Below are positions 10,866 to 23,335 of a stretch of 64,000 nucleotides of DNA, piece by piece. The position numbers and the translations under genes were made by a program. Location of the stretch: positions 24,922,501 to 24,986,500 of the forward strand of contig NC_092672.1 of assembly GCF_964355755.1 (NCBI RefSeq), written 5' to 3'. The stretch is from Antedon mediterranea. Its lineage: Eukaryota > Echinodermata > Crinoidea > Comatulida > Antedonidae. Positions within the stretch are counted from its first letter, which is position 1. Every line of letters begins with the position of its first letter. The notes beneath the pieces are model-generated. The model saw only the letters and a program-made list of their open reading frames with translations, did no database searches and was not told the DNA's origin.

Positions 10866-13023
10866 ATGAATCAACAGGCAATTAAGGTTCTACTAGTAAT
10901 TGCTACTTCAAGAGGCTCGATTGGAATAGGTAAACCATCAACCAGCGGTACATGGATGGAAAGTGAAATGGGAGAAGATTTACTTTCGATAGATATGTCT
11001 GATATTACTTCAACTGACAGTGATGCTAATACCTTTGTGGATCTAGGCAAACCGGCTGTGGAAGCCAAAGTAGTACTAGTAGCCAATAATCTTCCCATAG
11101 CAAATGGTTTATTGAATTATGATGATAGGAATGAAGGTCTGTCTATAATGAATGACTTAAATTATGAGGTTGAGAGTGGAAATCCTGTCATTCCCAAGTA
11201 TACTAAAGTAAGGCTGCACCGAGGCCATGTTTTGAAAGAACTTACAGATTTCTTTATCAATACTGACCTTAATTGTCCTATTGAGGTTGAAATGGTTAGG
11301 CCTAATGGCCAACTTGAATTTGGAGAAGACTTTGGTGGTGTATTAAGAGATGCTCTTAGTGAATTTTGGGAGGATTTCTACAATTTGTATACTGTGGGAG
11401 AACATCTGAAGGTACCCTGTCTACGGGATAGTATGAGCAAAGAAAAGTGGCAAGCCACAGCAAAAGTTCTGGTTATCGGATATAAGCAGGAAAGTTTCTT
11501 CCCGTTCAAATTAGCAGTACCGTTTTTACAATATGTGATGGATGCCACCATCATCAATTCAAACCATCCATCAATGATACCCACTTTTTTAGAATTAGTT
11601 GCAGACAGTGAAAAAATTGTTTTAGAAACGGCACTGAACAACTTCTCAGATGTGGATGAAGAGGACCTATTTGATATCCTCGACAATTACAAGGTAAAAA
11701 GAAATGCTACGAGTGACAATATTAGAGCAATTCTACAGGATGCTGCCCACCGTACCTTGATACAGGGAACATCATACATAAGTAGATGCTGGCACAGCGT
11801 GTTTGTAGAACACTTGAAACCCGTTCTACATACAATGAACATTGAAGATATCTGTCAAACAGCTATACCAACAACCAGGCGCGTCATAGCTGCGTTAAAT
11901 CTGCCCCAAGATGCATCAGAAGAACAAAGAAATACGACTAAACTTCTTCTCAAATTTATAAAGAGTCTGTCTGTGGATAAGTTAATGACATTTATGAGAT
12001 ACACTACAGGTAAGTTCATTTGAAAATAAGGTTTTTAACCGATGTTAAGGCTAGCCTCTATCCCTAGACATAAATACTTTTTCCAAATTTGTAAAAAAAG
12101 ATTTTGGTATATTTTATTTTTAAAGGGTATTACTAACTGTGCAACAAAACCAATTAATATTGATTAGATGACAACTAGAACTATAAAAGGAGACAATATA
12201 GTTCTATTTGTGATCTAATTAATATTATTATTAATTAGTTTGAAGGAGGTTTCTCAAAGGTTTTTTTTTTAAATTATCTCCTATATGATCTAATTAATAA
12301 TTGGTTTGAATGATATTTGTGTTTTAGGGATTTGCACTCTGAAACCTGTATTTTTGCCGGAAAAATGTATGTTTTTCAACCCAAAAACTTGCATTAATTT
12401 CAATAATTTTGTTTTATAAATTGTCTTCTTTTTAGATCTAATCATGTTATGGTTATAATCAATATAATATAAGTGGTTTGCAGGAGGTTTGAGTTTTTTT
12501 TAGATTTGCGCTGTGAAATCTTTAATGTAAAAATGATTTTTTTTTACTCAAAAACTGGCAAACTTTACATTATTTAAATATTTTTTCCCCATAAATTATC
12601 ACCTTTTAGTGTTCTAGTTGTGATCTAATCAATATTGATCACTTTAAATGAGGTTTGACCTCAAATACGAAAAAAAAAATGTTTCACTATCACTATTTAT
12701 GAAGATGAACCCTATCCCATAATGTTTTCAGTTTTTTACTACTAGTAGTAGAGGCTAGCCTTAAATTATTAATAATATGTTATTATATATCATTATATGT
12801 ATAAATTTATTTTTTCATTTCTTCATTTAAAGGAGCTAATCAAATGTTGGGAAAGAAAATAACAGTGCGTTATGTTCAACAGTCTGACTTTGAGAGACGT
12901 CCAGTTGCGCATACATGTGGGTGCATCCTTGAATTGGCTTCTAGCTTTAAAGACTACATTGAATTTCGATCAGAGTTCAGTGCTGTGTTAGAAAATAACA
13001 TTTGGGTAATGGACATTGTGTAG
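10866..13023 (+). CDS. HECT-type E3 ubiquitin-protein ligase-like protein (transposon-borne)
   Basis: Exon 1 (10866-12009, 381 codons plus one base) ends at the donor CTACAG/GTAAGT. The intron carries an ATTTCTTCATTTAAAG acceptor, and exon 2 (12833-13023) completes a 444-residue protein. Residues ~1-110 are acidic and Ser-rich with no recognised domain. From ~115 on it reads as a HECT domain: an N-lobe opening (IEVEMVRPNGQLEFGEDFGG, then LRDALSEFWEDF) and a C-terminal lobe RRPVAHTCGCILELAS. Cys410 of AHTC is the predicted ubiquitin thioester cysteine, 35 residues from the end as in HECT ligases. It resembles the small HECT proteins often annotated 'G2/M phase-specific E3 ligase-like'. HECT enzymes transfer ubiquitin from an E2 via that cysteine. 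Its role in a transposon is unknown; it might target host or transposase proteins. The start is provisional because an upstream exon is likely. Confidence 0.75.
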
Positions 13024-13069
13024 AAAATTAAACAAGTAGCTAAAAAAATGATAATATGTGATTTTAGCA

Positions 13070-13755
13070 AGATACAGACAATCACGATTATGTTTATTCT
13101 TTTTATTTGATATTATGTTCACAATATTCAGCAGCAAATGTCAAATATTGTGATCACTGCAGTCGAGGTGTAAAGCTCGGAGATGTATCCAAGAGTTGTG
13201 ATATACTGTAATACAGTATATGATAAATGAAACCTCTTCTTAAGCATTTTAAATCTAAAATAAGATATAAGGGAAGTTTTGTTTGTTGGGTTTTTTTTTT
13301 TAAATATGTTTCCATTTGTGATATTTTGAAAGTGTTGTTTGTAAATGATATAGCCTAGACCACTTCTTTAAAAAGTAAATGATTTAAAATATTTGTTGTT
13401 TTATAATAATTATGGAATATGTTTATTTACATGTGTTCCGAGAATATACAGTAGTTTCATAGTTTTTATATTGTACGAGCATTTAAAGTCGAATCAAGTC
13501 AGTGTGCACTATGGAGTAAAAAAAATCTTTTTCAAAAGAAAAGTAACAGTGTGTTATTGATAAGATCGTCAAATCCGTTACCAAACAACAATACCATCAC
13601 GATTATGTTATATTTTTATTTGATATTATGTTCACACTATTCGGCAGCAAATGTCAATATTGTGATCACTGCAGTCGAGGTGTAAACCTCTGAGATGTAT
13701 CCAAGAGTTTTGAAATACTACAGTACTGTATATGATAAATGAAACCTCATTTTAT
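13070..13755 (+). repeat. Direct duplication of ~160 bp, 515 bp apart, downstream of the HECT gene
   Basis: 13083-13245 and 13597-13745 share most of their sequence (for example GTGATCACTGCAGTCGAGGT, ATCCAAGAGTT, AGTATATGATAAATGAAACC), with small indels. They lie just after the HECT stop codon, in what is probably its 3' UTR or flank. Confidence 0.75.
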
Positions 13756-16700
13756 TTTAAGTTATGTAAAAGGGAATTTTTGTTTATTGAAAAAAACATT
13801 TGTGTTGAGAGTGGTAAATGATTACTTTAAAAGGTAATCATGTGTTCCATAGTTTTTGTATTGTATGAAAAATCTTAGTGAAATAATGAAAAATTAAGTA
13901 CAGTTTAGGCCTATTGATGTTATTGATAAGATTTCTTAAATCCGTTGCCATACACATTTGTTGTTTGTTTGTAAAAATAGATAAGTTGATCATAATATGT
14001 AAAAAACAGTTAACTGGAAGAATAATACTGTTTTATTCATAATTTAGATCAAGAATAGGCACTTTACTAAGCATGTTTTAACGCATAACATGGTTGGTGA
14101 TTTCTATCAATAATTCTTAAACATTTATGCATTATGTAAAAACTTGCCGCATCCAGATATACATTCCAGGTAAAAGACAATCTCATTCATAATGTAATAC
14201 TGTAGTAAAAGTCTTAATTCACAACCTTATCTTGGCAGTTTTATGTGTTGGCGTTGAATTGTAACTAGTCTATTGATGACATTTATATATAATATAAGCA
14301 TTTGAATAAAGAGTTTTATTATTGCAAAAACATGTTTCATTAGCTTATTATGGGTATTAAAGTAACTTGAAAGTTCAGTGGAGCCATGGAGTATCAAAAT
14401 AACCGGAATTTAAGGCTACTGGAATGTTTATAACTAAATTTTAAAAACATCACAGAGGGGTTGTGTGTTGGAAGTGACCATTAGATATCAAAATGACTGG
14501 AATTTGTACTTGGAAGGTTTTAAACTACTGTTGTAGGAAAGATACCCGCACTATGGTGGGTATTTCTTCTATTACATAGTACTGGCAAATGCATATTAGC
14601 CAGCTGGGTATTCAGCAATCACACATGCATGTTTACGGCAACAAATATATCTGGCTCGTTCGTTTACATACATTATGTAACTGACAACTGGGATAGGGGC
14701 TTCCAAACGACTTAATTCATTTTAACCATAATAATGATTTACAAATTACATTAAAAGGAGTGGATGCGTTACAAATGATTTCCAGTATGACTCGCCTTCC
14801 CATCCCATGATGTCTTGCAACCTGTAAAGGCACGAAAGGTGATTTGATTTTTCAGCTACTTTGTTGTTCACTATATCAGATATCGTCTTTAGTATGTTTT
14901 TGCTATACGAGTTAAAAAGTGCACATCATTACACATCAACTGTCATGTATAAGCACATAAGCTTCTTCGTGATTGCCATTAGCAGATCATTTGTCCTTGT
15001 TTAACTTGCATCTTGAAAATCTACTCACTGTTACCAACTCGTATCATTCTTGTATTGTTCTCTCTGTATTCATTATATAGGTAACTAAAATGCCTGACAG
15101 CAATGTTTACTGAATCCTTAAACTGGTAGTGAATGACTATCATGTTTTTAAGTTTTCAGCTTCTGGAACATCTGTGAGTATGTCAACGCCATCCATTAAG
15201 ATATGTATGAAGTCAGATTTGGCTGAAGAAATTGAAATTGATCTATGATCATGCTCTACTTTATGATATTCACCAACTTCAATGTTGTTGATGCTTTCTC
15301 AGTGGCTTATAAAATTCTACTTTTTTTCTCTTTAGTTGTTACTTTAAATGTGAGCTCTTCCTCATAATCCGTCAGGTCGAAAAGATATTGTGTATTATGT
15401 TTATGTACCATGTCATGCAGAACCTATCACTGAATGAATTGTTTCTTGTTGTACCATATAATTCTATTTTGAATCATAAATGATCCACTCAGTTTTTAAA
15501 ATATTTGGTGCTGATTGCTTATGGAGTTTGATCTTTTATCACCGACGAGCATAAATAGTATAGTCATAAAAGCAAAAACCAAGATAGCATAGATGCAAGT
15601 CTCAAGATGGAGAACCCTTCTAACTTTGATAAAGTCCGATTAATTAGGGTGTTCAAAAACAGAGAATCGATTGACCCAGATTTCTCTTTCAAGATTTTTC
15701 GAAACAGAAACCTCTCAGCAAAAACTTTTGTTATTGTATTGTATCATTCAAAGATTGAACAAAACAACTTCTCAATAATTATGTTATAGGGGCCCGGGTC
15801 TCTGTTTTTTGACATTTCTCAAAACCAAAAACCCCAACACAATTTTTCAACTTTAGGTCGTATAGGGAGTCTCTGTTTTTGAGATTTCTCGAAAACATAA
15901 ACCCCCAAAAGCAGGCCATATACATGGCTGCAGTCGCGTGCTCAAGTTAGTGTTTATCGACCCACCAACCGACCGACATAGTGAGCTGCACGCGACTAAA
16001 AAATTCTCAATATTACGTTATATATAGGTAGTAATAGTATTATAGTAAAATATAAATAGGCTATATGGCGTTTCATGTACCTATTTTCCGGACAAAAATC
16101 GAAACGCTGACTGGTGGACAACATATAAAAATACAAATTACCAACAGACTGGCAAAAGTCTATAAAAGTTTGTGTAATTAACCAATTTTCTATCTAAATT
16201 ATGTTACAACAGCTTTTTAAGAAAATGACACTTTTGTATTTAATTTCCTATGTTTTTATGTGTAGAATAAAATGTTTATCTGTATATAATTACTATAATA
16301 TGAAATGACTAGATGATCTTCAAAAATAGTTTTTTTTTGTGAATAGATCTGTTGATGTAGATGATTTTCCATGAAAAAACGTAAAAATCCTATATTTTGA
16401 CCTTGTTTGACCGTTTCACCCTATAAACTGACCTTAAAACCCAAAACTGAGGATTGCATCCACCCCTATCATTTTTGTCAACCCACAAAGGATCCATCCA
16501 ACATGGTTGCTGCTATTAACCAAAAAATCTTCCCAAATTTTTTTCTAGAGGACTTTTCAGTATTTGGCCTCTCTACTTATTACCATGCTCTATTTTTTTC
16601 CTCATTAAAACATCTTTTATTGATGCCTATCCTCTGATAAGCCTTCATGCAAACTTCTTTATGACGAGTAATTTCAAATCTTTCGATATTAAAACCAAGA

Positions 16701-17359
16701 TCTTTCTGGTTAACAACTTTTTTACATATTGAAGAGAAGCGTGGAACCTTAAAATTAGGAACCATTGCTTTGACCAGGATGACAACATACCTAAGTCCTT
16801 CTGTAGCAGGTCACAATCATCATAGCTTATAATTTCTTTTAATTATTGAATATTGTCCGCAAACATTTTGGCAGTTGCTTCCCGCCATTCTTTATTGTTA
16901 TTCTCATTCTTTATTTCCTCTCTCTTTTTAAAAATGCCGTCACCATTTTATACCATTTATTATGCAATGTATTAATAACGAATTGCAAGACCTTAATAGA
17001 TAGCATATACCCTAGGCCTATATTTCTTTGATTGTATGTTATGATTGTATTGTATGATATACAAACAAACGGTAAAAAGCGTCAATGAATGATATATATT
17101 GTATGTTTGTTATGACAGTGATAAACCCAAAACAACAACTGCGATATTACGTAAACTAGGTAATTTTAAAAAAGAAGATTAAAAAATGAAAACTCCACCT
17201 CCACTAAATGAACACACCAATTGAAGAATAAACACTCATTGTCGATAATCATTTGTACTTTTATTTTCTGTAGACATCTTATATACTACCATTTGTTTTA
17301 ATCTAATCAATACATCATACATAACGGAAACAAAAAATATCGATTCTTTCATGTCACGA
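13756..17359. other. Transposon interior without a recognised gene
   Basis: Only short unsupported frames. Two related segments, CTCTGTTTTTTGACATTTCT (15800) and CTCTGTTTTTGAGATTTCTC (15863), are preceded by a similar one near 15680, suggesting a decayed local repeat. I could not identify a third transposon gene here. Confidence 0.4.
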
Positions 17360-17670
17360 TTATTATATATCCTTGGTTCTCTATTGTTCATCCTGTATAT
17401 CAATGATATGCCGATGACACATCTATTTTATTTTCAATAAAAAAATTTAACTATCTGTATGAAGAACCTAAATTAATAAAATAGTAAATTAAATACGTTA
17501 TTTTTTCGGCAATAAACTTTCTAATAATTTCAATAAATCAAATGCTTTATGGATGAAACAATCTTATAAAATCTTCAAATCTTAATGACATTGAGATTCA
17601 ACTGGTAGACCTCGTTAAGTTTCTTGGTGTATTGACTCTTATTTAAGCTGGAAACATCAAATGCAAACAG
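17360..17670 (+). pseudogene. Short reverse-transcriptase remnant (non-LTR type)
   Basis: Conceptual translation with gaps gives LGSLLFILYINDM (about 17371-17410), then a deletion into ADDTSILFS (17412-17440). This is the RT core, where IND..., YADDT normally follow each other at a longer distance. Further on comes NDIEIQLVDLVKFLGV (about 17586-17630) followed by SWKHQM-like sequence. Several stops and frameshifts make it clearly dead. It lies inside the large transposon, so it is a later insertion or debris. Confidence 0.5.
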
Positions 17671-18002
17671 GAAAAACAAAATAATCTTGACAGAGACTTC
17701 AATATCAACCTTTTAATTTGCACAGATAATTAAACAATTAATTACTACCAATAATTGAAATGTTTACTCTCTCTAGCAACTGAACCCATCAGAATAACAA
17801 ATAAATAAGATAAACATGAACATTATTGCCAGGAAAGTGGATTAACTTTTTTGTAAGATTATTTTCCTAATTGCTATTGGTATCTACGAACAGCAGCATT
17901 TCTAAACTGGTGTCGGTGTCTTCTAGGCTTGCCAAACGGATTCGACACATTTCTACATAAACTATAAAATATGATATAATTATATAAAATATTTATTTAT
18001 TA

Positions 18003-18543
18003 AAGATGTATTGTCCCTTGAAACACAAAATATGAAGGTCAAAATATTCTAAATTTAAATTGGCCATATCAAAGTAATATTAAAGTTATTCACTTTAAGT
18101 CGAAAATTCGAGCCAAAAACAAAAAGTTTACGTAATTAACAGGTAAATTAATTTGATTACATTTCGTCTGGAAAATCGTCGTGAGTGAAAGTAAACAAAG
18201 ATTTCAAACAACGAGTATGCATTATGCATGATGCTAATTAGGATTCGTCACGGGTGAGAAGGTGTTCTCACACAGATCGTGAAAAAGTTTTATGATTATG
18301 CATACAGAGTAGCCAAACAAGCGCGTTGCATTATGGGATATGTTTTGATCGAAAACTTTGACTCGAAGTCAAAGTTATTTTTTGAAAAAAAAAACGTCTA
18401 TATTTCAGTTAAATGAATTTTTTGTTCGACTCATTTTCAGTGAAAGTTAATAACTATTCTATGATACTTCAAAATCACCCACTTATTTTCGAAATCTTTT
18501 TGTTTAACTTTTTTTTAAATTAGTCAAAGGGACAATACATCTT
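18003..18543. mobile_element. MITE with AAGATGTATTGTCCC inverted ends
   Basis: Left end AAGATGTATTGTCCCTT (18003) mirrors the right end AAGGGACAATACATCTT (18527-18543), both flanked by TA (18001-18002, 18544-18545). A TA target duplication suggests Tc1/mariner-type mobilisation. About 541 bp, noncoding. The same ends occur at 38003-38287. Confidence 0.75.
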
Positions 18544-18766
18544 TATCATTTTCATTTTATTATATTATATTAAAATGTAATTTAAACCAAGGCAGCTATG
18601 CATAAAGAAACATACAATGTACAGTTACCTAATGTAGCCTCAATTGCAAATGTTGTATCTATATTGTATTAATACCATAATTATTGTAATTTATTTTTTT
18701 TTGGTAGAAAATAAAATTTAACATTGAACTTGCGAACTCTGTATAATAAAAGAATATTTCTTGTTG

Positions 18767-20454
18767 CTAAAAAAATCCAATTTCTCTTCTAACACAATCC
18801 CTTAGGTTGATGTGAAAGAGCATAGAACCTTCTGGAGTAGTTGGGATCTCCCATTCGTTGAATATGATTGTATTCAAACAGTATTCAAATAGATCACGAT
18901 CACATGGGTATTCGTCTTTGAATTTACTGGATTCTTTACAAAGGTCTATTCTCCTCTGATCTACCTGCTTGATGTGATCCCTGCTGTGATAAACCTGTGG
19001 CAGCTGAAACATCACTAGAGGGCGTCCATTGGTAACATGGTCTTGCTTAGACCTTCTTATCAAATGAGTGTCCCATAACTCCGCTTTTCTATCAAGATCA
19101 TCCGGCATAAATGTAGACAATGATAATCATAAATACATAATTCATAATCTAAATCCAACGTATTACAAGCTTGAAAACGAATAAGCGAGTTTCGAGTGAT
19201 TGTTTCTCAGAAATGGCATCCATGTATTTATTATTTAAAAAATGCAATATCTTTTTAACCAGGAGCTGTACAGTAGGTATGGCATATGAAGATGTGTTGA
19301 AATTTGTGTTGTGATCATGAAATACTATGTACATTAGCTAGATTGACATTGAGGTAAAAAAAATCTAATGTAGCCTATTTAATTAAACTACTGCATCTGT
19401 TAAAATTTGAAAGCGTTCCTTTATTAGGAAAAAAAATCCATAAATTAACAGACAACCAAAATTGATATGCCTTCCATTTTAATGCTTATAATTGATATTC
19501 TACATTTACATGAAGATGCCAGATGATCAACAGGCATTATGAGTGGAATATGCCTTCCTTACATTGGATACTGGTTGGTTAACGCACAAATTCATGACAG
19601 AAGTTACTAACCTGAATAAGCCTCATTAACACAAATCTAACAAGTTCTTTGTCCAATAAGTCACCAGAGAAGTGGCCTTCATGAATAAGATATTTAAAAA
19701 TCAAAATCCAAAACTCTGTGCACTGCTTCCTTAATTGTCCCCACCAAGATTCTATCCTTTGGTTTGCCGTACTTTGGCCACTCAAGTAACTCTTTTTGCC
19801 AGCAAACGTGTCATCATGATTTCTGAGAAACATCTGAAATGCCGCAATATGCCCATTTTCTGTTCCTTTGTCTGTTCTGACAAGAGTAGGACATCCTCCT
19901 ATCCTTTCGACTGCTTTCAAGAAGAAACCTCCAATATAAGCTGGATCATTTGTTGTGCTGTTCGCCTCAAGCCAAATTAGTTTTCTTGAAAACCCATCAA
20001 TGCATCCATTAATACCAATGCCATACGGTTTGAGTTTGTCCATTGAATCGACATGCCATACAAAATTCGGCCCTCTGGCTGAATATCGTCGACGTACTAA
20101 TCTTCGCCTTTTCCGAAGCTTCACCCCTTCTGGATCTAGTTCAAGTAGAATCTTTCTAACGTTTTCTCTACTAACAACCATACCTGCCTTTACCAACCTC
20201 AGATGCATCCAGCGATAACCATGTAACTCACCACCTCTTTGCAATAGATTTAGTATAAATCTTCTAACTTGATCAATGTCAGTTTGTTGTCTGTGACGGT
20301 ACAGTTCTAGGCGCTGTAGTTCCCTTTGCAGCTGACGAATGCTTATGTTAACGTCATAACAGCAACTCAATGTGGCTGCTATTTCAACATGTGTATACCC
20401 AGACTTGAAATAATACTTGATAAGTTCATCCGTTTCATTCAATGCCACTTCCAT
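18767..20454 (-). CDS. IS3/rve-type DDE integrase (transposase) of the large transposon
   Basis: The main exon (20454-19612) starts at MEVALNETDELIKYYF and encodes 281 residues. It has an N-terminal helix-turn-helix (about residues 9-48), then the HGYRWMHLRLVKAGMVVSRE helix-turn-helix seen before IS3-type integrase cores, a basic KLRKRRRLVRRRY linker, and a DDE core. Asp136 lies in FVWHVDSMD, Asp195 in VRTDKGTEN and Glu235 in QRIESWWGQ, a D-x39-E spacing close to the D35E of IS3 and retroviral integrases. The exon ends RLIQ at a phase-0 donor CAG/GTTAGT. A second exon (19102-18767, DDLDRKAELWDTHLIRRSKQ onward) continues in phase 0, but the bases before it are CG instead of AG, a possible splice-site lesion. 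It would cut and join the TIR ends. An upstream in-frame Met at 20526 gives an unlikely hydrophobic leader. Confidence 0.75.
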
Positions 20455-20529
20455 GAAGATTAAATTATAAGAAAAAAAAAGTACAATTAACACCAAATTT
20501 ACAAAGATATACTGAATATCTTTCACAAA

Positions 20530-21211
20530 AGACAGCTCACTGTTCCAACCTGTAGGCCTATGTCAGAACAACAACACATACAGTATAATGTTACAATGTC
20601 ATAAAATTGTGAAATGCCACACTCACAATGATTTTCAACTAATGCCTATATTAATAATTCCAAATAAACGTATGATCTCCATTCAAAAAGTCTAATTATG
20701 TTTGTCTCCGTTTATAATGGTTATACATTAAACCATGGAGAGCCTCCATCACGATTAGGCCTAGCCTTATAATAGGTATTAGCAACATTATTACTAAATA
20801 AGTACTATTTAAGCATGGACCAAATTTATAGGTCTATGATTTAAGTAAGCAATATGCACAGTTCTAGTGTTAATTATAGGTGGCGCTATTTCGTCTAACA
20901 GTATGCCTTGAGTTGAGAAACTATTTTCCAAATTAAAAAAAATTGCATAATAATACTATAATAGGCCTAAACCGGTCCTAGTTCTGAGAGCGGGATCGAT
21001 TAAATTCCTGATTGTGATAATTATACTTATAGGCATCTTTCAGCTATGTCCAGCGCTAACAGGAAGCATACATACAATTAACATGAAGCGCATCACACAC
21101 GCACGCAACCCCTTCGGCCCACCATTTATTATAGAATACTGTAGGCCTACAGGCCTAACTAGTAACTATTACAATTATTATTAGGCTCAGCCTACCAGCC
21201 CATTAATTTAA
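20530..21211. other. Upstream region of the integrase gene
   Basis: Noncoding, AGGCCTA-rich. It contains a possible minus-strand acceptor (GATATTCAG, near 20514-20522) that could receive the TIR leader exon ending at 21346. Confidence 0.35.
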
Positions 21212-21838
21212 TTCATTATCTGTCGTCACTTGCACTTATAGTGTAAAATTTTACAAGGCCAATTTTCAATCAAATAATTATATTGTCCAAGGTATAAACA
21301 TGTTTCTTATAATACAATAATAATAACTACTAGGCCTATACTTACTTTTGATTTCTGTGTTTCTTCTTATTACACGTGACGCTGTGGAGGCGTACTACGC
21401 ATGCGCATGTACGTGTGAACGGATTGTATAATTAGGGCGTTATAACGCCCTAATACGGCGTTATAACGCCCTAATACGGCGTTATAACGCCCTAATACGG
21501 CGTTATAACGCCCTAATTAGGGCGTTATAACGCCCTAATACGGCGTAAATAAATAAAGTAAAATAACGCCGTAAATACGGCGTTATAACGCCGTATTAGG
21601 GCGTTATAACGCCCTAATACGGCGTTATAATGCCGTACTTACGGCGTTATAACGCCCTAAATTAGAGCGTTACGCCCTATACGGCGTTATAACGCCCTAA
21701 TACGGCGTTATAACGCCCTAATACGGCGTTATAACGCCCTAATGCGGCGTTATAACGCCCTAATTACGGCGTTATAACGCCGTATTATTATAAAAAAAAA
21801 TTTTCTTTGGCGGAAATCAGCCACCGTAGAAGAGAAAG
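21212..21838. repeat. Right inner TIR with a longer palindrome array
   Basis: Inverse of 9784-10278. The array 21433-21786 has about 16 units of GGCGTTATAACGCC or one-base variants. One unit is split by a 17-bp insertion (21546-21562) and one is shortened to GAGCGTTACGCC (about 21664). It ends in TTGGCGGAAATCAGCCACCG. The unit number differs from the left arm (10), so the arrays expand or contract independently. A minus-strand GTAAGT donor at 21345-21340 is shared with the left arm. Confidence 0.8.
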
Positions 21839-21845
21839 CAAATTA

Positions 21846-23332
21846 AGGCTGGTTTCCTGTCGACATAAGAACATCATTTTTGTAGCGACTATGTCGATTT
21901 GTCGTAAGAAATGCGGGTTTTACAGGAAACCGATTACGATCGAAAATTTATAAAATCGACGCAACGTAAGAAAAATGGTAACGACAAACGATTTTACAGG
22001 AAACCGATGACCTAACAATTGTTGCGTTACGACGTTTTCTTCCGATTTTACAGGAAACCGGGATTTTTTGTCTTATGCTTGAATGAACGCCCTTGCGTCA
22101 CGTTTCTTACGTCTCTTACGAAAGTTGACTTGAAGTCAACTTTCGCAAGAGACGTAAGCGCAATCGTAACAAGCAACCAATGAGCGACAAGAGTTATGAC
22201 GTAATGTGTATGACCTTATAGTGAAATAAAGCCGGATAATATTAACATTTGTATGTATTTAATACTAATTTTAGCCAACTTTACGATGTTGTAGGCCTAC
22301 ATACTTTACAAATGCACAGTAGTTTCAATATAGGCCTAATAATGTTCTAATCAGGGAGTTCACAACTCATATCAAAATATAATACCGGTACTCTTATTTA
22401 TGGACGTGCAATAAACAATCAGCATTTCAAAGAAACCGACATTCTTCTGTCACGAAAAATTAACATTTGCAACAAGATAAGATATAGAAAGCCCCTTTAT
22501 AAGCAATATAATATTATTACGTAACTTTTAAAAAAACTGTTTGTTTGATTTTGTATAATTTATATTGTTTTGTTAAATTTATTCTTATTATAGGCCTGTA
22601 AATAATGGGTATCTTACTGCGGTAGTACTATCTCATGCTCGATTAGAAATGCCTGGGCCCATAGGCCATGGCCTATGGCCTAGCATGGAACTATAATATA
22701 ATAGTTCCATGGGTAGGTCTAATAATAATAGGAATCCCGAAATGATTTGCCTTTTTTTAATTTTGAAAACTATTTAAGGCTAGGCCTAGAGGGCCAGGAT
22801 AATTAATTCATATTTGTATCCATACACTACTACATAGCCTAGGCTAGTTTGATTAGATTTTGGTCAAATCAATTCATATTAGTACAGTATTAATTAAGTA
22901 TTATTACTAATACTAGGGCCTAGCCTATCTACTGAAAATAATATGTTGGTGTGCTGCACTGACCTGAGTAGCTACAGGTACAATAACAACATTCAACATT
23001 TCGCGCGAAAAAGGATAAAACCCGCTCTAAAAAAAGAAACACCAATCAGAGATGTTGTTTCAAATACGTCATAAATCTGACCGACGTAAGAAAAAAATTT
23101 CAACTTTCGTAACAACACTAAAATCGACGTAAGCATACGACGTTTGTTTCACAGACAAAATTTCAACTTTCGGGAGCAGCATAACTACAGATGTTTCTTT
23201 GCGGGCCGACACGATCTTGACTAACGTCAACGACGTCATTTTTTTCTCAACTTTCGTAAGAGACGTAAGAAACGTATGAAACGCAAGAATCGTTGCAAAA
23301 TTTGACTTCTTACGTCGACAGGAAACCAGCCT
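21846..23332. mobile_element. PIF/Harbinger-type non-autonomous element
   Basis: TIRs AGGCTGGTTTCCTGTCGAC (21846) and GTCGACAGGAAACCAGCCT (to 23332) are flanked by TTA on both sides (21843-21845, 23333-23335), the 3-bp TWA duplication typical of PIF/Harbinger. About 1.49 kb with no coding frame. Subterminal words related to TTTACAGGAAACCG recur at about 21910, 21995 and 22050. It interrupts the right arm of the large transposon. Confidence 0.8.
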
Positions 23333-23335
23333 TTA

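Noticed and set aside
19579-20526. Bacterial contamination (IS3 insertion sequence)
   Set aside because: The gene is flanked by eukaryotic TIRs and repeats, is AT-rich like its surroundings and has a splice donor in phase with a continuing exon.
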